In this document: positions 49,354-58,677 of the stretch, one piece after another
Position numbering within the stretch: the stretch's first letter is position 1
Layout: each line of letters opens with the position of its first letter
Source of the DNA: Actinomyces ruminicola
GTDB lineage: Bacteria > Actinomycetota > Actinomycetes > Actinomycetales > Actinomycetaceae
Assembly: GCF_900103885.1 (NCBI RefSeq)
Contig: NZ_FNIM01000008.1
Coordinates: forward strand, 1-64,000
DNA: 64,000 nucleotides
Direction of reading: 5' to 3'
The notes under the pieces: model-generated
What the model was told of the DNA's origin: nothing
Databases searched by the model: none
The model's input: the letters and a program-made list of their open reading frames with translations, nothing else
Position numbers and translations under genes: made by a program

Positions 49354-52129
49354 CTCCGCTCCCACCGCCATGTGGCTCGTTCCCCACACCCACTGGGACC
49401 GGGAGTGGTATGAGCCCCACGACGTGTTCCGGGCACGCCTGATACCCGTCATCGACCGGCTGCTGGATCTGCTGGAGGACGACGGCGAGTACCGTTTCAC
49501 CCTGGATGGCCAGACGGCCATGATCGACGACTATCTTGCCATCCGCCCGGAGAACACGGAGAGGCTGTGTGCCGCTGTTGCCCGCGGACAACTGGCGGTG
49601 GGACCGTTCGCGATCCTGATGGATGAGTTCTGCTGCGACGGCGAAACCATGGTGCGCAACCTCGAGCAGGGTATTCATACCGCCCAGGCCGTCGGCGGGG
49701 TGATGCGGGTCGGCTACCTTCCCGACATGTTCGGCCACGCCGCCCAAATGCCGCAGTTGCTCAAGGGATTCGGCATGGTTGACGCCGCTCTGTGGCGAGG
49801 GGTTCCGGCTGCGGTGGACACCGATGCATTCCGGTGGAGAGCACTGGACGGCTCGGAGGTGCGCGTCGAGTACCTGTGGGACGGCTACGGATCGGCGCTG
49901 AAGCTTTTCGAGCCGGAGAAGGAACTCGACCGGCTCGTGGCGGAGTATCTGCGGGTCCACTCCGCCCGTTTCCGCGGATCTCCGCCGATGGCCATGTTCG
50001 GAACCGATCACATGACTCCGCGGGCGGATCTACTCGGTCTGGTGCGCGGCCATAACGCACGCTGCCCGGACGCCCGCCTGACCCTGGCGACTCTCGGTGA
50101 GGTGGTCGCCTCGCGCCCACACGATGCCGCACATCTGCGTGAGTTGCCGGTGGTGGTCGGTGAGCTGCGTGCACACGTTCGCGGCAACATCCTGCCCGGC
50201 GTGCTGTCGGTCAGGACCGAGCTCAAGGCCGCCATGGCGCGTGCGGAGCGTGACCTCACCACGGCGGAGCGGCTCGACGCCGCGACGGGCGGCCCCTCCC
50301 TCCGGATGCTGTGTGAACGGGGCTGGAGACTCGTTGTGGAGTCATCAGCCCACGATTCGGCCACCGGCTGTGGTTGCGACGATACGGCGGCGGAGGTGCT
50401 GAATCGTCTGCGAGTAGCCTCGCATACGGCTCGTGGGGCCATCGACACGGCCCTGTCGCAGCTGGCCGGCCGTACGCCGGCAGGAGCGGCGGCCGCCTTC
50501 AACCAATCCGGTTGGGAGCGAGTGCTGCATGGGGAGACGGTGCTGGACGTCGAGGCCGACGCTATCCCCGAGGGGGCGCAGCTCATAGAGGCGCTTCCCA
50601 CGGTCATCGGCGACGAGCGGATTCACGCCGTCGATATGCCCCGCCTGCTGCGACGGATTCACGGCCGAGAGCTCTTCGGCCGCACCATATGCGGCTACCA
50701 CTTTCCGCGGGAGGACGAGCTCGTCCTTGAGACCTCCCGCCATGACACCGGCGCCTTCGACCCTGACGCGTTCTCCCGGGAGCTCCACTGCCGTCTGGAG
50801 GGAGCAGACCCGGATGCTACTTGGCACGTGGTCACCCGGACCTCACCGTCGTGCAGAGTGCTGCTGGCAGGCCGCGCGGCGGGCATGAGCGTCGCCCTGC
50901 TCGGGGACGGCGACGTAGAACATCCCGTAAGGGCCTCGGAACGCAGCATGACGAACGGCCTCATACGCGTCGATATTGATGATGACGGGTTGGTCCGAGT
51001 CACGGATCTGCCCAGTGGAAGCGCCATTGACCGCGCCCTCGCCATTGTCGACGAGGGCGACCGGGGTGACTCTTACAACTATGGGCCCGTTCCATCCGGC
51101 ACGGTCAGGCAGCCCGTCAGCACAGAGGTACTGGTTGAGGAGCACGGTCCCCTGCGAGGAAGGATCCGGATTCACCGCGTGTACCGCATCCCGGTTGGGC
51201 TGGGGGCGGACGGCCGGTCACGCAGCCCACAGGCCTGCGACCAGGGCATCGACACGCGACTGGAACTACGTCAGGGCGAGCGGTTCGTGCGCGTGCGCAC
51301 CAGCCTGGTGAATGCGGCGGGCAATCACCGTCTCCGTATTCACGTTCCCATCCGTCGGCGGGCGGTAGAGGGAGCCGCCGCCGCAGGACAGTACGGCGTC
51401 ACCTGGCGCGGCCGTGCCGGCGAAGGCGGCTGGGGCGAGTACCCCCTGCCGACCTACCCGGCCGCGCGCTTCGTCCACGCCGGTGGAGTCGCCGTCCTCA
51501 CCGACCGGACCATGGAGTACGAGATACTCACTTTCGCCGACGAAGAGGGGGCGGCCTCAGGCCGTCCCGACGAGATCGCCCTGACCCTTCTGCGTGCTGT
51601 CGGGCTCATGAGCGTCAACCTCCACCCGCTGCGCGATGAGCCAGCGGGCGCGGAAGTCGCGGTGCCCGACGCCCAGTATCTGGGGACGGTCGTGACCACC
51701 GACTTCGCCATCGACCTGTCATGCCCTGACTGGGACGACTCCGACCTCATCCGTCATGCGGATCAGTTCCGCTTCGATCCCGTTTGCCTTGTCGGCACGG
51801 ACAGGCTCGCCACCGCAGCGAGCATTGCGTCGCCCCTGAGCACGCACGGGCGCGTGGCGCTGGAGTCTCTTCGTCGTCTGGACGATGGCGTGCTTGAGGC
51901 GCGTTTCGTGAACTATCACCGCCACCCCGAACCGCTGCGAGTACGCGCCGCGGGGGAGTGGGACAGGACCGACCTGACCGGGACGGTGACACAGGAGGCC
52001 GTCTCGCTGTGGGACCTGGATGTTCCCGCGGCAGCCATCCTCACGCTGCGACGACGTTCGGGCGGCCCCAGCGAGGACGTGCAGTCGCATGGCTGCACGG
52101 ATGCAGCGCAGCAGGAGACGGAGTCATGA
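49334..52129 (+). CDS. Alpha-mannosidase, glycoside hydrolase family 38
   Basis: This 931-residue enzyme has the GH38 zinc and catalytic marks at the N-terminus: WLVPHTHWDREWYEPHD (His18, His20, Asp22) and YLPDMFGHAAQMPQLLKGFG, in which Asp131 is the likely nucleophile. HDSATGCGCDDTA gives a further zinc ligand. The C-terminal beta-sandwich domains follow. There is no signal peptide, so it acts on imported mannosides, such as alpha-mannosyl parts of host or yeast glycans. The GTG (49334) or the ATG (49340) could be the start; GGAGGAG lies just before. It overlaps the ATPase gene by 20 bases. Confidence 0.92.
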   Translation: MTMHSDDSAPTAMWLVPHTHWDREWYEPHDVFRARLIPVIDRLLDLLEDDGEYRFTLDGQTAMIDDYLAIRPENTERLCAAVARGQLAVGPFAILMDEFCCDGETMVRNLEQGIHTAQAVGGVMRVGYLPDMFGHAAQMPQLLKGFGMVDAALWRGVPAAVDTDAFRWRALDGSEVRVEYLWDGYGSALKLFEPEKELDRLVAEYLRVHSARFRGSPPMAMFGTDHMTPRADLLGLVRGHNARCPDARLTLATLGEVVASRPHDAAHLRELPVVVGELRAHVRGNILPGVLSVRTELKAAMARAERDLTTAERLDAATGGPSLRMLCERGWRLVVESSAHDSATGCGCDDTAAEVLNRLRVASHTARGAIDTALSQLAGRTPAGAAAAFNQSGWERVLHGETVLDVEADAIPEGAQLIEALPTVIGDERIHAVDMPRLLRRIHGRELFGRTICGYHFPREDELVLETSRHDTGAFDPDAFSRELHCRLEGADPDATWHVVTRTSPSCRVLLAGRAAGMSVALLGDGDVEHPVRASERSMTNGLIRVDIDDDGLVRVTDLPSGSAIDRALAIVDEGDRGDSYNYGPVPSGTVRQPVSTEVLVEEHGPLRGRIRIHRVYRIPVGLGADGRSRSPQACDQGIDTRLELRQGERFVRVRTSLVNAAGNHRLRIHVPIRRRAVEGAAAAGQYGVTWRGRAGEGGWGEYPLPTYPAARFVHAGGVAVLTDRTMEYEILTFADEEGAASGRPDEIALTLLRAVGLMSVNLHPLRDEPAGAEVAVPDAQYLGTVVTTDFAIDLSCPDWDDSDLIRHADQFRFDPVCLVGTDRLATAASIASPLSTHGRVALESLRRLDDGVLEARFVNYHRHPEPLRVRAAGEWDRTDLTGTVTQEAVSLWDLDVPAAAILTLRRRSGGPSEDVQSHGCTDAAQQETES

Positions 52130-53412
52130 CGCTGCTTGAGCATGCGACTCTGCATCCAACCCTGGCCGACCAGGCTGCGAACCGTTATCTGCAGATCCCC
52201 TTCACCCTGCCGCCGCATCCCGGTTCTGTCGAGGTCACCCTGGACGTGCACGACAACGCGGCGGACGCGGTGATCGACCTGGGCCTGTTGGGTCCCGACG
52301 GCCTGCGGGGCTGGTCGGGAGCAGCCCGGACCAATTACGTCATCGAGCAGGACGACGCCACTCCCGGATACCTGCCGGGTCTGGAGGCCGGCGCCTGGGC
52401 GGTTCTGCTGGGGCTGCATCAACTTCCCGCCGACGGTGTTGACGTGTCCGTCACCGTGGCATCTCCGGCGAACGCCCGCCCATTCCACGGCCCTCGTGAA
52501 GCACCCGTACGACGAGTCCTGCGCGGCTCCGATCGCGGCCTGCCCGCCCCGCCGGGCATGACCTGGTACGCCGGTGATCCGCACAGTCACAGCCTTCACT
52601 CCGACGGGGAGCTGTCCTTGTGGGAACTCGCCAATGAGGCAGTCAGGTCGGGATTGGACTATCTGGGCTGCACCGACCACAACACTGTGAGCCATCACGA
52701 GCACCTCGGCGCCGTGGGTCAGCGCCACGGCATCACCTTGATTCCGGGGCAGGAGATCACCACCCACCGTGGGCACGCCAATGCCTGGGGCTCGATCGGT
52801 GTCATCGACTTCCGTCGGGAGGTCGAGTTCTGGAGGCGGGAGACCGAACGGCGTGGCGGCTTCATCTCGATCAACCACCCGGTTGATGGCGACTGCGCAT
52901 GGCTGCATCCCCTGCTGCCGGGCAACGCCGGCGCGGAGCTCTTCCACGGCTCCGCCTACCGCAATCCCAGCGGAACGGGGCCTCTGGCCTGGGCGGCGGC
53001 GTGCGGATGCAGCCAGATCATCATCGGCGGCAGCGATTTTCATGGTCGTTCCACCCCATTGCGACCGGGGATGCCGACTACCTGGATCGCCGCGGAGGAG
53101 TGCACGGCCGCGGCTTTGATCGACGCCATGGCGGCGGGACGCACCACGGTCACCGGGACGGCACGGCTGATCAGCCCCGACGAGGCCCGCCCCGCCCTCA
53201 CCGACGCGCCTGCGCTGGTGCGGCTCGGCGGCGTTGCGAACTACGGGCATGATGAGCTCATGGCGGTTGACGCGGTGGGAACAGTGCTGGTCGACCGGAC
53301 GGGGACCCGTCTGGTTATCGACGAGGACAGGCAGGTGGTGCACGCTCCGTACAGCCGGGGGCCGTTCCGGCTGGAGGCCCCGGGTCGGTGGATCGTCGCG
53401 CTGTGCGCCTGA
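52126..53412 (+). CDS. PHP-type metallohydrolase (CehA/McbA-like)
   Basis: The 428-residue protein has an N-terminal beta-rich domain (1-140) followed by a PHP domain. Metal ligands are visible in AGDPHSHSLHSDGELS, GCTDHNTVSHHEHL, LIPGQEITTHRGHANAWG, ISINHPVD and GGSDFHGRS. The family includes phosphoesterases and the carbaryl hydrolases CehA/McbA. With no signal peptide it should be cytoplasmic. The ATG overlaps the mannosidase stop, so it belongs to the sugar operon. A phosphatase or phosphodiesterase role on phosphorylated mannosides is my inference from the neighbours. Confidence 0.85.
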   Translation: MTLLEHATLHPTLADQAANRYLQIPFTLPPHPGSVEVTLDVHDNAADAVIDLGLLGPDGLRGWSGAARTNYVIEQDDATPGYLPGLEAGAWAVLLGLHQLPADGVDVSVTVASPANARPFHGPREAPVRRVLRGSDRGLPAPPGMTWYAGDPHSHSLHSDGELSLWELANEAVRSGLDYLGCTDHNTVSHHEHLGAVGQRHGITLIPGQEITTHRGHANAWGSIGVIDFRREVEFWRRETERRGGFISINHPVDGDCAWLHPLLPGNAGAELFHGSAYRNPSGTGPLAWAAACGCSQIIIGGSDFHGRSTPLRPGMPTTWIAAEECTAAALIDAMAAGRTTVTGTARLISPDEARPALTDAPALVRLGGVANYGHDELMAVDAVGTVLVDRTGTRLVIDEDRQVVHAPYSRGPFRLEAPGRWIVALCA

Positions 53413-53424
53413 GGAACCTGCCCC

Positions 53425-54369
53425 ATGCTCCTCACCGCCGCGCTGGTCCTGGCCTTCACCGCCGTCGTCGGCAGAAATGACGGGGCGCCCCTGTGCTCCC
53501 TCAGCATCGGGGCCACCCGGAAGCGTCCCTGGCGTCTGATCGCCCTCCTCACGGCGGCCACGGTAACCGTCCCGCTCGTCGGGATAACGCCCGTGGCCGA
53601 CACCTACCGCCAGCTCCTGGGCGGGGGCGGTGCCCGCGAGCTCGGGGTGGTGCTGCTGGCGGCGATAGTGACGCTCGCGGCCGCGGCGGTGGTGCGCGTG
53701 CCCACGTCGGTGACGCTCGCGCTGGTCGGTGCCGCCACCGGCACGCGCCTGGCGGGCGGAGACGCCGACTGGCCGCTCGTCATCCGGGTGCTGGTGCTCG
53801 CCGCCCTCGCACCCCTGCTGGCGGGATTGTGCGCCCGCGCCCTGCTGGCGGTGCTGGAGAGGATCCGGCTGCCACACGCCGACCGCTGGGTCGGATGCGC
53901 CCGCAGCGGGGGATTCATCTGCGTCTGTGCCGCCTACGCCTGCAATGACGGTCAGAAGCTGTTCGTGGTCTGGACGACGGCGTTCGCAGGCTCCCTGGGC
54001 GGCCCGGAGGGCGTCGTCGCGCTGCGGTGCGTCGTAGCGCTCGGCTCTGGGCTGGCCTTCGCCGCCGGAACCTGGGCGGGGCTGCGGTCCGCGGGGCGCG
54101 CCTGGCGCGGCGGGGTGTTTCCCCCGAAGCCGTATCAGGTCGCCAACGTCCTGCTGGCCACCTCCCTGGCAGCTACGGTGGGTTCCGTGGCCGGCGCGCC
54201 CGTGTCCATGACTCAGGCCACTGTGGGAGCCCTCATGGGGAGCGTGCCCGGCGTCCAATGGCGACGACTGCGGTGGAACGCGGTCGGCCGCATCGCCGCC
54301 GCCTGGGCGTGGACGCTGCCGGTGTCCCTATTGTGCGGCAGTGGCGTGTCAATGCTGCTCGGCGATTGA
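53425..54369 (+). CDS. PiT-like inorganic phosphate transporter, divergent
   Basis: This 314-residue protein has about eight to ten helices. The two inverted family repeats can be seen, but altered: VVGRNDGAPLCSLSIGATRK at the N-terminus in place of the usual NDxANA, and ACNDGQKLFVVWTTAFAGSL in the second half. The PiT end motif APVSMTQATVGALMGSVPGV is clear. It probably moves phosphate with a cation. It starts 12 bases after the PHP gene and is followed by a PhoU-like protein, the usual PiT partner. The departures from consensus make the substrate less certain. Confidence 0.8.
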   Translation: MLLTAALVLAFTAVVGRNDGAPLCSLSIGATRKRPWRLIALLTAATVTVPLVGITPVADTYRQLLGGGGARELGVVLLAAIVTLAAAAVVRVPTSVTLALVGAATGTRLAGGDADWPLVIRVLVLAALAPLLAGLCARALLAVLERIRLPHADRWVGCARSGGFICVCAAYACNDGQKLFVVWTTAFAGSLGGPEGVVALRCVVALGSGLAFAAGTWAGLRSAGRAWRGGVFPPKPYQVANVLLATSLAATVGSVAGAPVSMTQATVGALMGSVPGVQWRRLRWNAVGRIAAAWAWTLPVSLLCGSGVSMLLGD

Positions 54370-54428
54370 GCGCGACGCGGTGCGGCGTGCACAATCGGGC
54401 ACAAGACGGTATGGGGGGCGGGTTTGCG

Positions 54429-55061
54429 ATGAAGCGAATGCGGGCGTGGTCGCGGGGGCTGCGGAGAACTCGGCGACAGACCCTGGTCGGCACCTTGTCC
54501 GCACAGGCGGGCCTCGCCATTGAGGGCGTGGAGCTCGCCCTGCGCGCATGCGAGCCGGACGCCGATCTGGACGCGCTGGTCGAGCGCATCGAGCAGGTTG
54601 AGCACAAGGGAGACGCCACCCGCCTGCAGTTCGTGCACCTGCTGTCGACCCGCGTGGTGACGCCGCTCGACCGTGAGGACATGTTCCGGTTCTCCCGATC
54701 CCTGGACGAGGTGCTCACCAACACCCGTGACTTCGTCAGGGAGACTCGCGCCTGGCAGGTGCAGCCCGACGCGCACTCCCGGGCCGGCCTTGAGCACGTG
54801 CGCCGTGGCCTGAACCGGTTGCTCGGTGCCATGGATGCCGCATCCGGCCGCATCAGCCGGGAGAGGTGTGCAGCGGCCCGCACGGAGGGCAGGCGGGTAC
54901 GGGAGCAGTACGAGGACGGCCTCCGGCAGCTGTTCCTGGGCGAGCTGAGCATGGAGGCGCTGGCCCGGCGCGAACTGCTCAGGCGCGTGGACGTAATCGG
55001 CCTGCGGCTGATCGAGGCGATCGACGCCGTCGTAGACGGCATTGTCAAACGCACCATCTGA
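54429..55061 (+). CDS. PhoU-like (DUF47) protein
   Basis: This 210-residue, all-helical protein has the DUF47/PhoU-like features LVERIEQVEHKGDATRLQFV and STRVVTPLDREDMFRFSRSL, including the acidic metal-binding positions (E and D in EHKGD, DREDMFRF). Such proteins accompany PiT transporters and regulate them. The ATG at 54429 follows a GGGGGG stretch; an in-frame ATG at 54411 is an alternative. It lies 59 bases after the transporter. Confidence 0.87.
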   Translation: MKRMRAWSRGLRRTRRQTLVGTLSAQAGLAIEGVELALRACEPDADLDALVERIEQVEHKGDATRLQFVHLLSTRVVTPLDREDMFRFSRSLDEVLTNTRDFVRETRAWQVQPDAHSRAGLEHVRRGLNRLLGAMDAASGRISRERCAAARTEGRRVREQYEDGLRQLFLGELSMEALARRELLRRVDVIGLRLIEAIDAVVDGIVKRTI

Positions 55062-55110
55062 CCGGCCCCAGGCTACTGACCATTGCGCCGGGTCTGGAAC
55101 AATCGCCTCC

Positions 55111-55977
55111 GTGAAGCCCTCCACCGCACCCGGCCCCGACGCCGACACCCCGCTGCCGCACCCACCCGTCGACCTGCGACTGGTCGTCTCCGACATGGAC
55201 GGAACGCTGCTCGACGGCGACGGCCTCCTGCCGGCCGACTTCGCCGACGTTGTCGCCCGCATGACTGCGCACGGGGTGCTGTTCGCCCCGGCCTCGGGGC
55301 GGCAGCTGGCCAACCTGCGCACCGTGCTGGGCGAGTCGATCGCGCACTCGCCGATCATCGCCGAGAACGGCACCCTGGTGGTGCAGGGCGAGGAGGTCAT
55401 CCACTGCGAGACCATCACCGTGGACGCGACGATCGCGGCCGTCGACACCACCCGCGACCTGCGCATCGACGGCTATGACGTCGGCGCCGTCCTCGCCGGC
55501 GTGGACTGCGCCTACATCGACCGGCAGGACCCGCCCTTCCTGGAGGAGGTCTCCCGCTACTACCGGGAGCTCGAGGTGGTCGACGACCTGCTGGCGGTGC
55601 CGCTGGACCGTACGCTCAAGGTCGCCGTCTACGACTTCGACGACGTCGAGGCGGGCAGTTCGCAGGCGCTCAAGGCCGCCGTGCCCGAGGTGCAGGCCGT
55701 CGTCTCCGGCGAGCACTGGACCGACCTCATGCCCACCAGCGCCTCCAAGGGACGCGCGCTGGCCGCGCTGCAGGCGCGCCTCGGTGTCTCGCCCGCGCAG
55801 ACGGCGGTCTTCGGCGACTACCTCAACGACTTGGACATGTACGACCATGCCGAGCTGTCCTTCGCCATGGCCAACGCCCATCCGGGGATCCAGGCGGTCG
55901 CCCGCTGGCATGCGCCGGCCAACACCGAATCCGGGGTGCTGCGCACCATCGACGCCCTGCTGGAACGGATGGGCTGA
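55111..55977 (+). CDS. HAD-superfamily phosphatase, Cof type
   Basis: This 288-residue hydrolase has motif I VSDMDGTLLDGDGLLP, motif II in FAPASGRQLANLRTV, the lysine in SASKGRALAALQAR and motif IV in VFGDYLNDLDMYDHA. It belongs to the Cof/YbjI-like class IIB phosphatases of sugar phosphates, flavins and related compounds. The substrate is unknown. The GTG start has AACAAT seven bases upstream and no ribosome binding site, so it may be leaderless. The first 25 residues are a Pro-rich tail. Confidence 0.9.
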   Translation: MKPSTAPGPDADTPLPHPPVDLRLVVSDMDGTLLDGDGLLPADFADVVARMTAHGVLFAPASGRQLANLRTVLGESIAHSPIIAENGTLVVQGEEVIHCETITVDATIAAVDTTRDLRIDGYDVGAVLAGVDCAYIDRQDPPFLEEVSRYYRELEVVDDLLAVPLDRTLKVAVYDFDDVEAGSSQALKAAVPEVQAVVSGEHWTDLMPTSASKGRALAALQARLGVSPAQTAVFGDYLNDLDMYDHAELSFAMANAHPGIQAVARWHAPANTESGVLRTIDALLERMG

Positions 55978-56004
55978 GGGTGGCCCGCGGAGCGGCGGGA
56001 GCCG

Positions 56005-57078
56005 TCAGCGCTGCGCGGCCAGCGCCCGGCCCAAGGCGGTGATCGCCTCATCACGGAAGTCCCGCATGGCCCCCGACCAGGTGCAGTAATCGGCAGCGTG
56101 ATACATGCCCGGCTCCACGCGCAGCTGTACCCGCACCCCGGCTGCGCGCAAGCGTTCGGCATAAGCGCGATCCTCGTCCAGGAACAGGTCGAGATCGCCG
56201 ACGCCGATCCAGGCGTCCGGCAGGCCGCGCAGGTCCGCCCTGCGGGCGGGCACCGCCCAGGGCGCGGCGGCCGGGGCCGCCTCGGCCGGAGCGGAGTCCG
56301 GTTGCTCCCGTGCCGGACGGCCGAGGTAGGCGCCCCAGCTCTCGGCATTGCGGCGTGCGGTCCACACGAACTCCCCGCGCCCGGGGATCTCCACGCCGCC
56401 GGCGCCGGTGCGGTCGTCCAGCATCGGGTAGACCAGGAGCTGGAAGGCCGGCCGCAGCCCCTCGTCCAGGGCTCTGCCGGCCAGGGCGGCGGCGAGTCCG
56501 CCGCCGGCACTGGCGCCGCCGACGGCGATCCGTGCGGGATCCACCCCCAGGTCGCCCGCCTGCTGCACCAACCAGCGCAGGGCCGCGTCGGCGTCGTCCA
56601 GGGCGGCGGGGTAGGGGTGGGCGGGAGCCAGCCGGTAGTCGACCGAGACCACCAGGATGCCGAGCTCTCGGGCGATGCGGGAGCACAGCAGGTGGTCCTG
56701 CGCCGGGCTGCCGCCCACGTAGCCGCCGCCGTGGAGCCACACCAGTGCACCGGTGGGCGGAGTCTGCCGGCGACCAGCGGTCTGATAGACCCAGACGGGC
56801 ACCTCCCGGCCCTGCCAGGAGGCGACGGCGCGCCGGCCCAGGCGGGGCGGGAACACTCGGGTCGGCAGTCGACTGGACAGCAGCGAGGAGAAGTCGGCGG
56901 GCAGGTCCTCGGGGTCGCCGGTCGGCCCGCGGCCGATGACCAGCAGTGGTGCCCGCAGCTCGTGCGCCACCCGCTCCAGCCCCGGGCCGAGCTCACGGCG
57001 CCGCACCGCCAGTGCGCCCACGGCGCTGAGAGCGGCGATGGCGGCGGCGCCGAGGGTGGCACGGGTGGAGGGGGACAT
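56005..57078 (-). CDS. Alpha/beta hydrolase, HSL-type esterase
   Basis: This 357-residue esterase/lipase is of the hormone-sensitive lipase group. It has the oxyanion motif LVWLHGGGYVGGSPA, the nucleophile elbow VGGASAGGGLAAAL, and Asp and His around IGVGDLDLFLDED and EPGMYHAADYC. The N-terminus (RATLGAAAIAALSAVGALAV) is a hydrophobic segment that may be a membrane anchor. The ATG follows AGGAGAG. It converges with the HAD gene and follows the S4 gene by 12 bases. Confidence 0.9.
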   Translation of the reverse strand: MSPSTRATLGAAAIAALSAVGALAVRRRELGPGLERVAHELRAPLLVIGRGPTGDPEDLPADFSSLLSSRLPTRVFPPRLGRRAVASWQGREVPVWVYQTAGRRQTPPTGALVWLHGGGYVGGSPAQDHLLCSRIARELGILVVSVDYRLAPAHPYPAALDDADAALRWLVQQAGDLGVDPARIAVGGASAGGGLAAALAGRALDEGLRPAFQLLVYPMLDDRTGAGGVEIPGRGEFVWTARRNAESWGAYLGRPAREQPDSAPAEAAPAAAPWAVPARRADLRGLPDAWIGVGDLDLFLDEDRAYAERLRAAGVRVQLRVEPGMYHAADYCTWSGAMRDFRDEAITALGRALAAQR

Positions 57079-57090
57079 GGGCTCTCCTGT

Positions 57091-57564
57091 TCAGTCCTGG
57101 TCGAGGATGTGCTCGATGTCGACGGCGGGGCCGGTTGTTGCGCGCAGGGCGTCGAGCTGGCGGCGCTCCTTCTTCGTGGGGCGGCCGGCGCCGCGATCCC
57201 GGATGATCGCCGCGGGTGCGTCCAAGGGCGTGGGCCGCGGCGGGGAGAAGTCGACGTAGGCAGTGCGGGCGATTGGAGCGCCGACCCGCTTTACCAGGAT
57301 GCGCTGCACCCGCAGGAGCCGGTCGAATCCCTGGACGCGGTAGCGGATCTCGTCGCCCACCTTGACATGCTGAGACGGCTTGGCGGTCTCGCCGTTGATG
57401 CGCACGTGCCCGGCGCGGCAGGCGGCGGTCGCGGCCGAGCGGGACTTGACCTGGCGCACGCTCCACAGCCACACATCCACGCGGGCCGACGCCGGGTCAT
57501 CGGCTCCGCTCCGGTCCCGCTGCGGTGCCGGCCCGCCCTGCGCCCCCGCCTGTGTTCTGCTCAC
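57091..57564 (-). CDS. S4-domain RNA-binding protein, Hsp15 type
   Basis: This 157-residue protein has the S4 domain VDVWLWSVRQVKSRSAATAA, then GHVRINGETAKPSQHVKVGD, as in the heat-shock protein Hsp15, which rescues stalled 50S-tRNA complexes. The C-terminal charged part GRPTKKERRQLDAL is typical of actinobacterial members. I chose the GTG at 57564, which has GATGAGG upstream; the ORF could be 8 residues longer. Confidence 0.88.
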   Translation of the reverse strand: MSRTQAGAQGGPAPQRDRSGADDPASARVDVWLWSVRQVKSRSAATAACRAGHVRINGETAKPSQHVKVGDEIRYRVQGFDRLLRVQRILVKRVGAPIARTAYVDFSPPRPTPLDAPAAIIRDRGAGRPTKKERRQLDALRATTGPAVDIEHILDQD

Positions 57565-57588
57565 GCACCTCATCCTAACGATCCGCAC

Positions 57589-58656
57589 TCACGGCCGCCG
57601 CCGGGACCTCCGTGTTCGGCCACGGTGCGCGCGCCCCGCCGTCGCGCGCAGGAGCGAGTGCCCGCGCACCATCAGCCCCGTCCCCAGCAGCAGGGCGCCG
57701 ACCGCGCACAGCAGCGCATAGGCGCGGTTGTCCGCGAGCGTGCAGGTCACCCGGCCGCCCACGCTGCGAATCCGCGCACCGACCGACAGGGCGCCGTCGC
57801 CGCCGGCGGCGCAGTCGGCCAGCACCGTGCGCAAGGCGGCCGCGTCGGCGTCGGGCAGGCCGAGCTCGTAGGCCGCCGCGACGCTGACGAAGCGGCGGGC
57901 GTACTCGCACCGATAGCCGGAGTCCGGTGGCCACCAGCCCGGTCCGGTGGCGGTGGTCCAGGTGCCCGTCTCCGTGGATCCGGCCGGGCAGGTGGCCGGT
58001 CCGCAGTTGGACTTGTCCTGGTTCGCCCGCCCGTCCACGGCCAGCAGGTTCAGCGGGTCGTTGGCCACCAGCAGGCGCTTGCGCTCCTCCCACGCCCAGG
58101 CGCCGTGCGCGTACAAGTAGTTCAGGGGGACGACATGGTCGATCTGAACGGCGTCGGAGGTGTCCTGCCCGCGCCGGAAGTGGACCGTGGCCCCGGTGTA
58201 GGGGTCGTGCAGGGTGCCTGACCAGACGGTGGCGTCGGGGCAGACGGCCGCCCCCTGGCCACGTCCGGCAGCGGCGTCCTGGACACCGTCCTCGCGCGAG
58301 AAGTCCGTGTCGGTCAGGTCTCGTGCCAGAATCTCGTTGCGCGTGTCGCAGCCGTCCCCGTCCACGTCGGTCCAGGCCTGGCCGAACCAGCCGGTGCGCG
58401 AACCGCCCTCGCCCCAGGAGACGGTGGCGGGGGAGTCCTCCGGAAGCGCATTGAGCGCATCGAGCGCGTCTGCGGCGCCCAGTACCAGCTGCCCGCGCTC
58501 ATGCCAGGGCACCTCCGTCGCACCCACCACATGCGCAGCCCCCGCCGTGCCCGCCTGCGCCACCGGCGCGGCGGCTGCTGGCAGCAGGGCGAGCAGGGCG
58601 GAAAGCGCGCAGGCGGTCGGCAGGCGTAGGGCGCCCCGAGGTGATGAGCGCGACAT
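57589..58656 (-). CDS. Secreted HNH nuclease-like protein (DUF1524 type)
   Basis: The 355-residue product has a signal peptide (LRLPTACALSALLALLPAAA, cleavage near APVAQAG) and an HNH/DUF1524 nuclease core (VQIDHVVPLNYLYAHGAWAW, then NDPLNLLAVDGRANQDKSN). A C-terminal hydrophobic helix (ALLCAVGALLLGTGLMV) with an Arg-rich end may anchor it. Such enzymes are thought to degrade extracellular DNA. The usual ATWxPP motif after the core is disturbed here (GPATCPAGSTETG, later GWWPPDSGYRCEYARRF), suggesting an insert of about 20 residues. Confidence 0.85.
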   Translation of the reverse strand: MSRSSPRGALRLPTACALSALLALLPAAAAPVAQAGTAGAAHVVGATEVPWHERGQLVLGAADALDALNALPEDSPATVSWGEGGSRTGWFGQAWTDVDGDGCDTRNEILARDLTDTDFSREDGVQDAAAGRGQGAAVCPDATVWSGTLHDPYTGATVHFRRGQDTSDAVQIDHVVPLNYLYAHGAWAWEERKRLLVANDPLNLLAVDGRANQDKSNCGPATCPAGSTETGTWTTATGPGWWPPDSGYRCEYARRFVSVAAAYELGLPDADAAALRTVLADCAAGGDGALSVGARIRSVGGRVTCTLADNRAYALLCAVGALLLGTGLMVRGHSLLRATAGRAHRGRTRRSRRRP

Positions 58657-58677
58657 GACAAGCCCGCCGCGCCGGCC

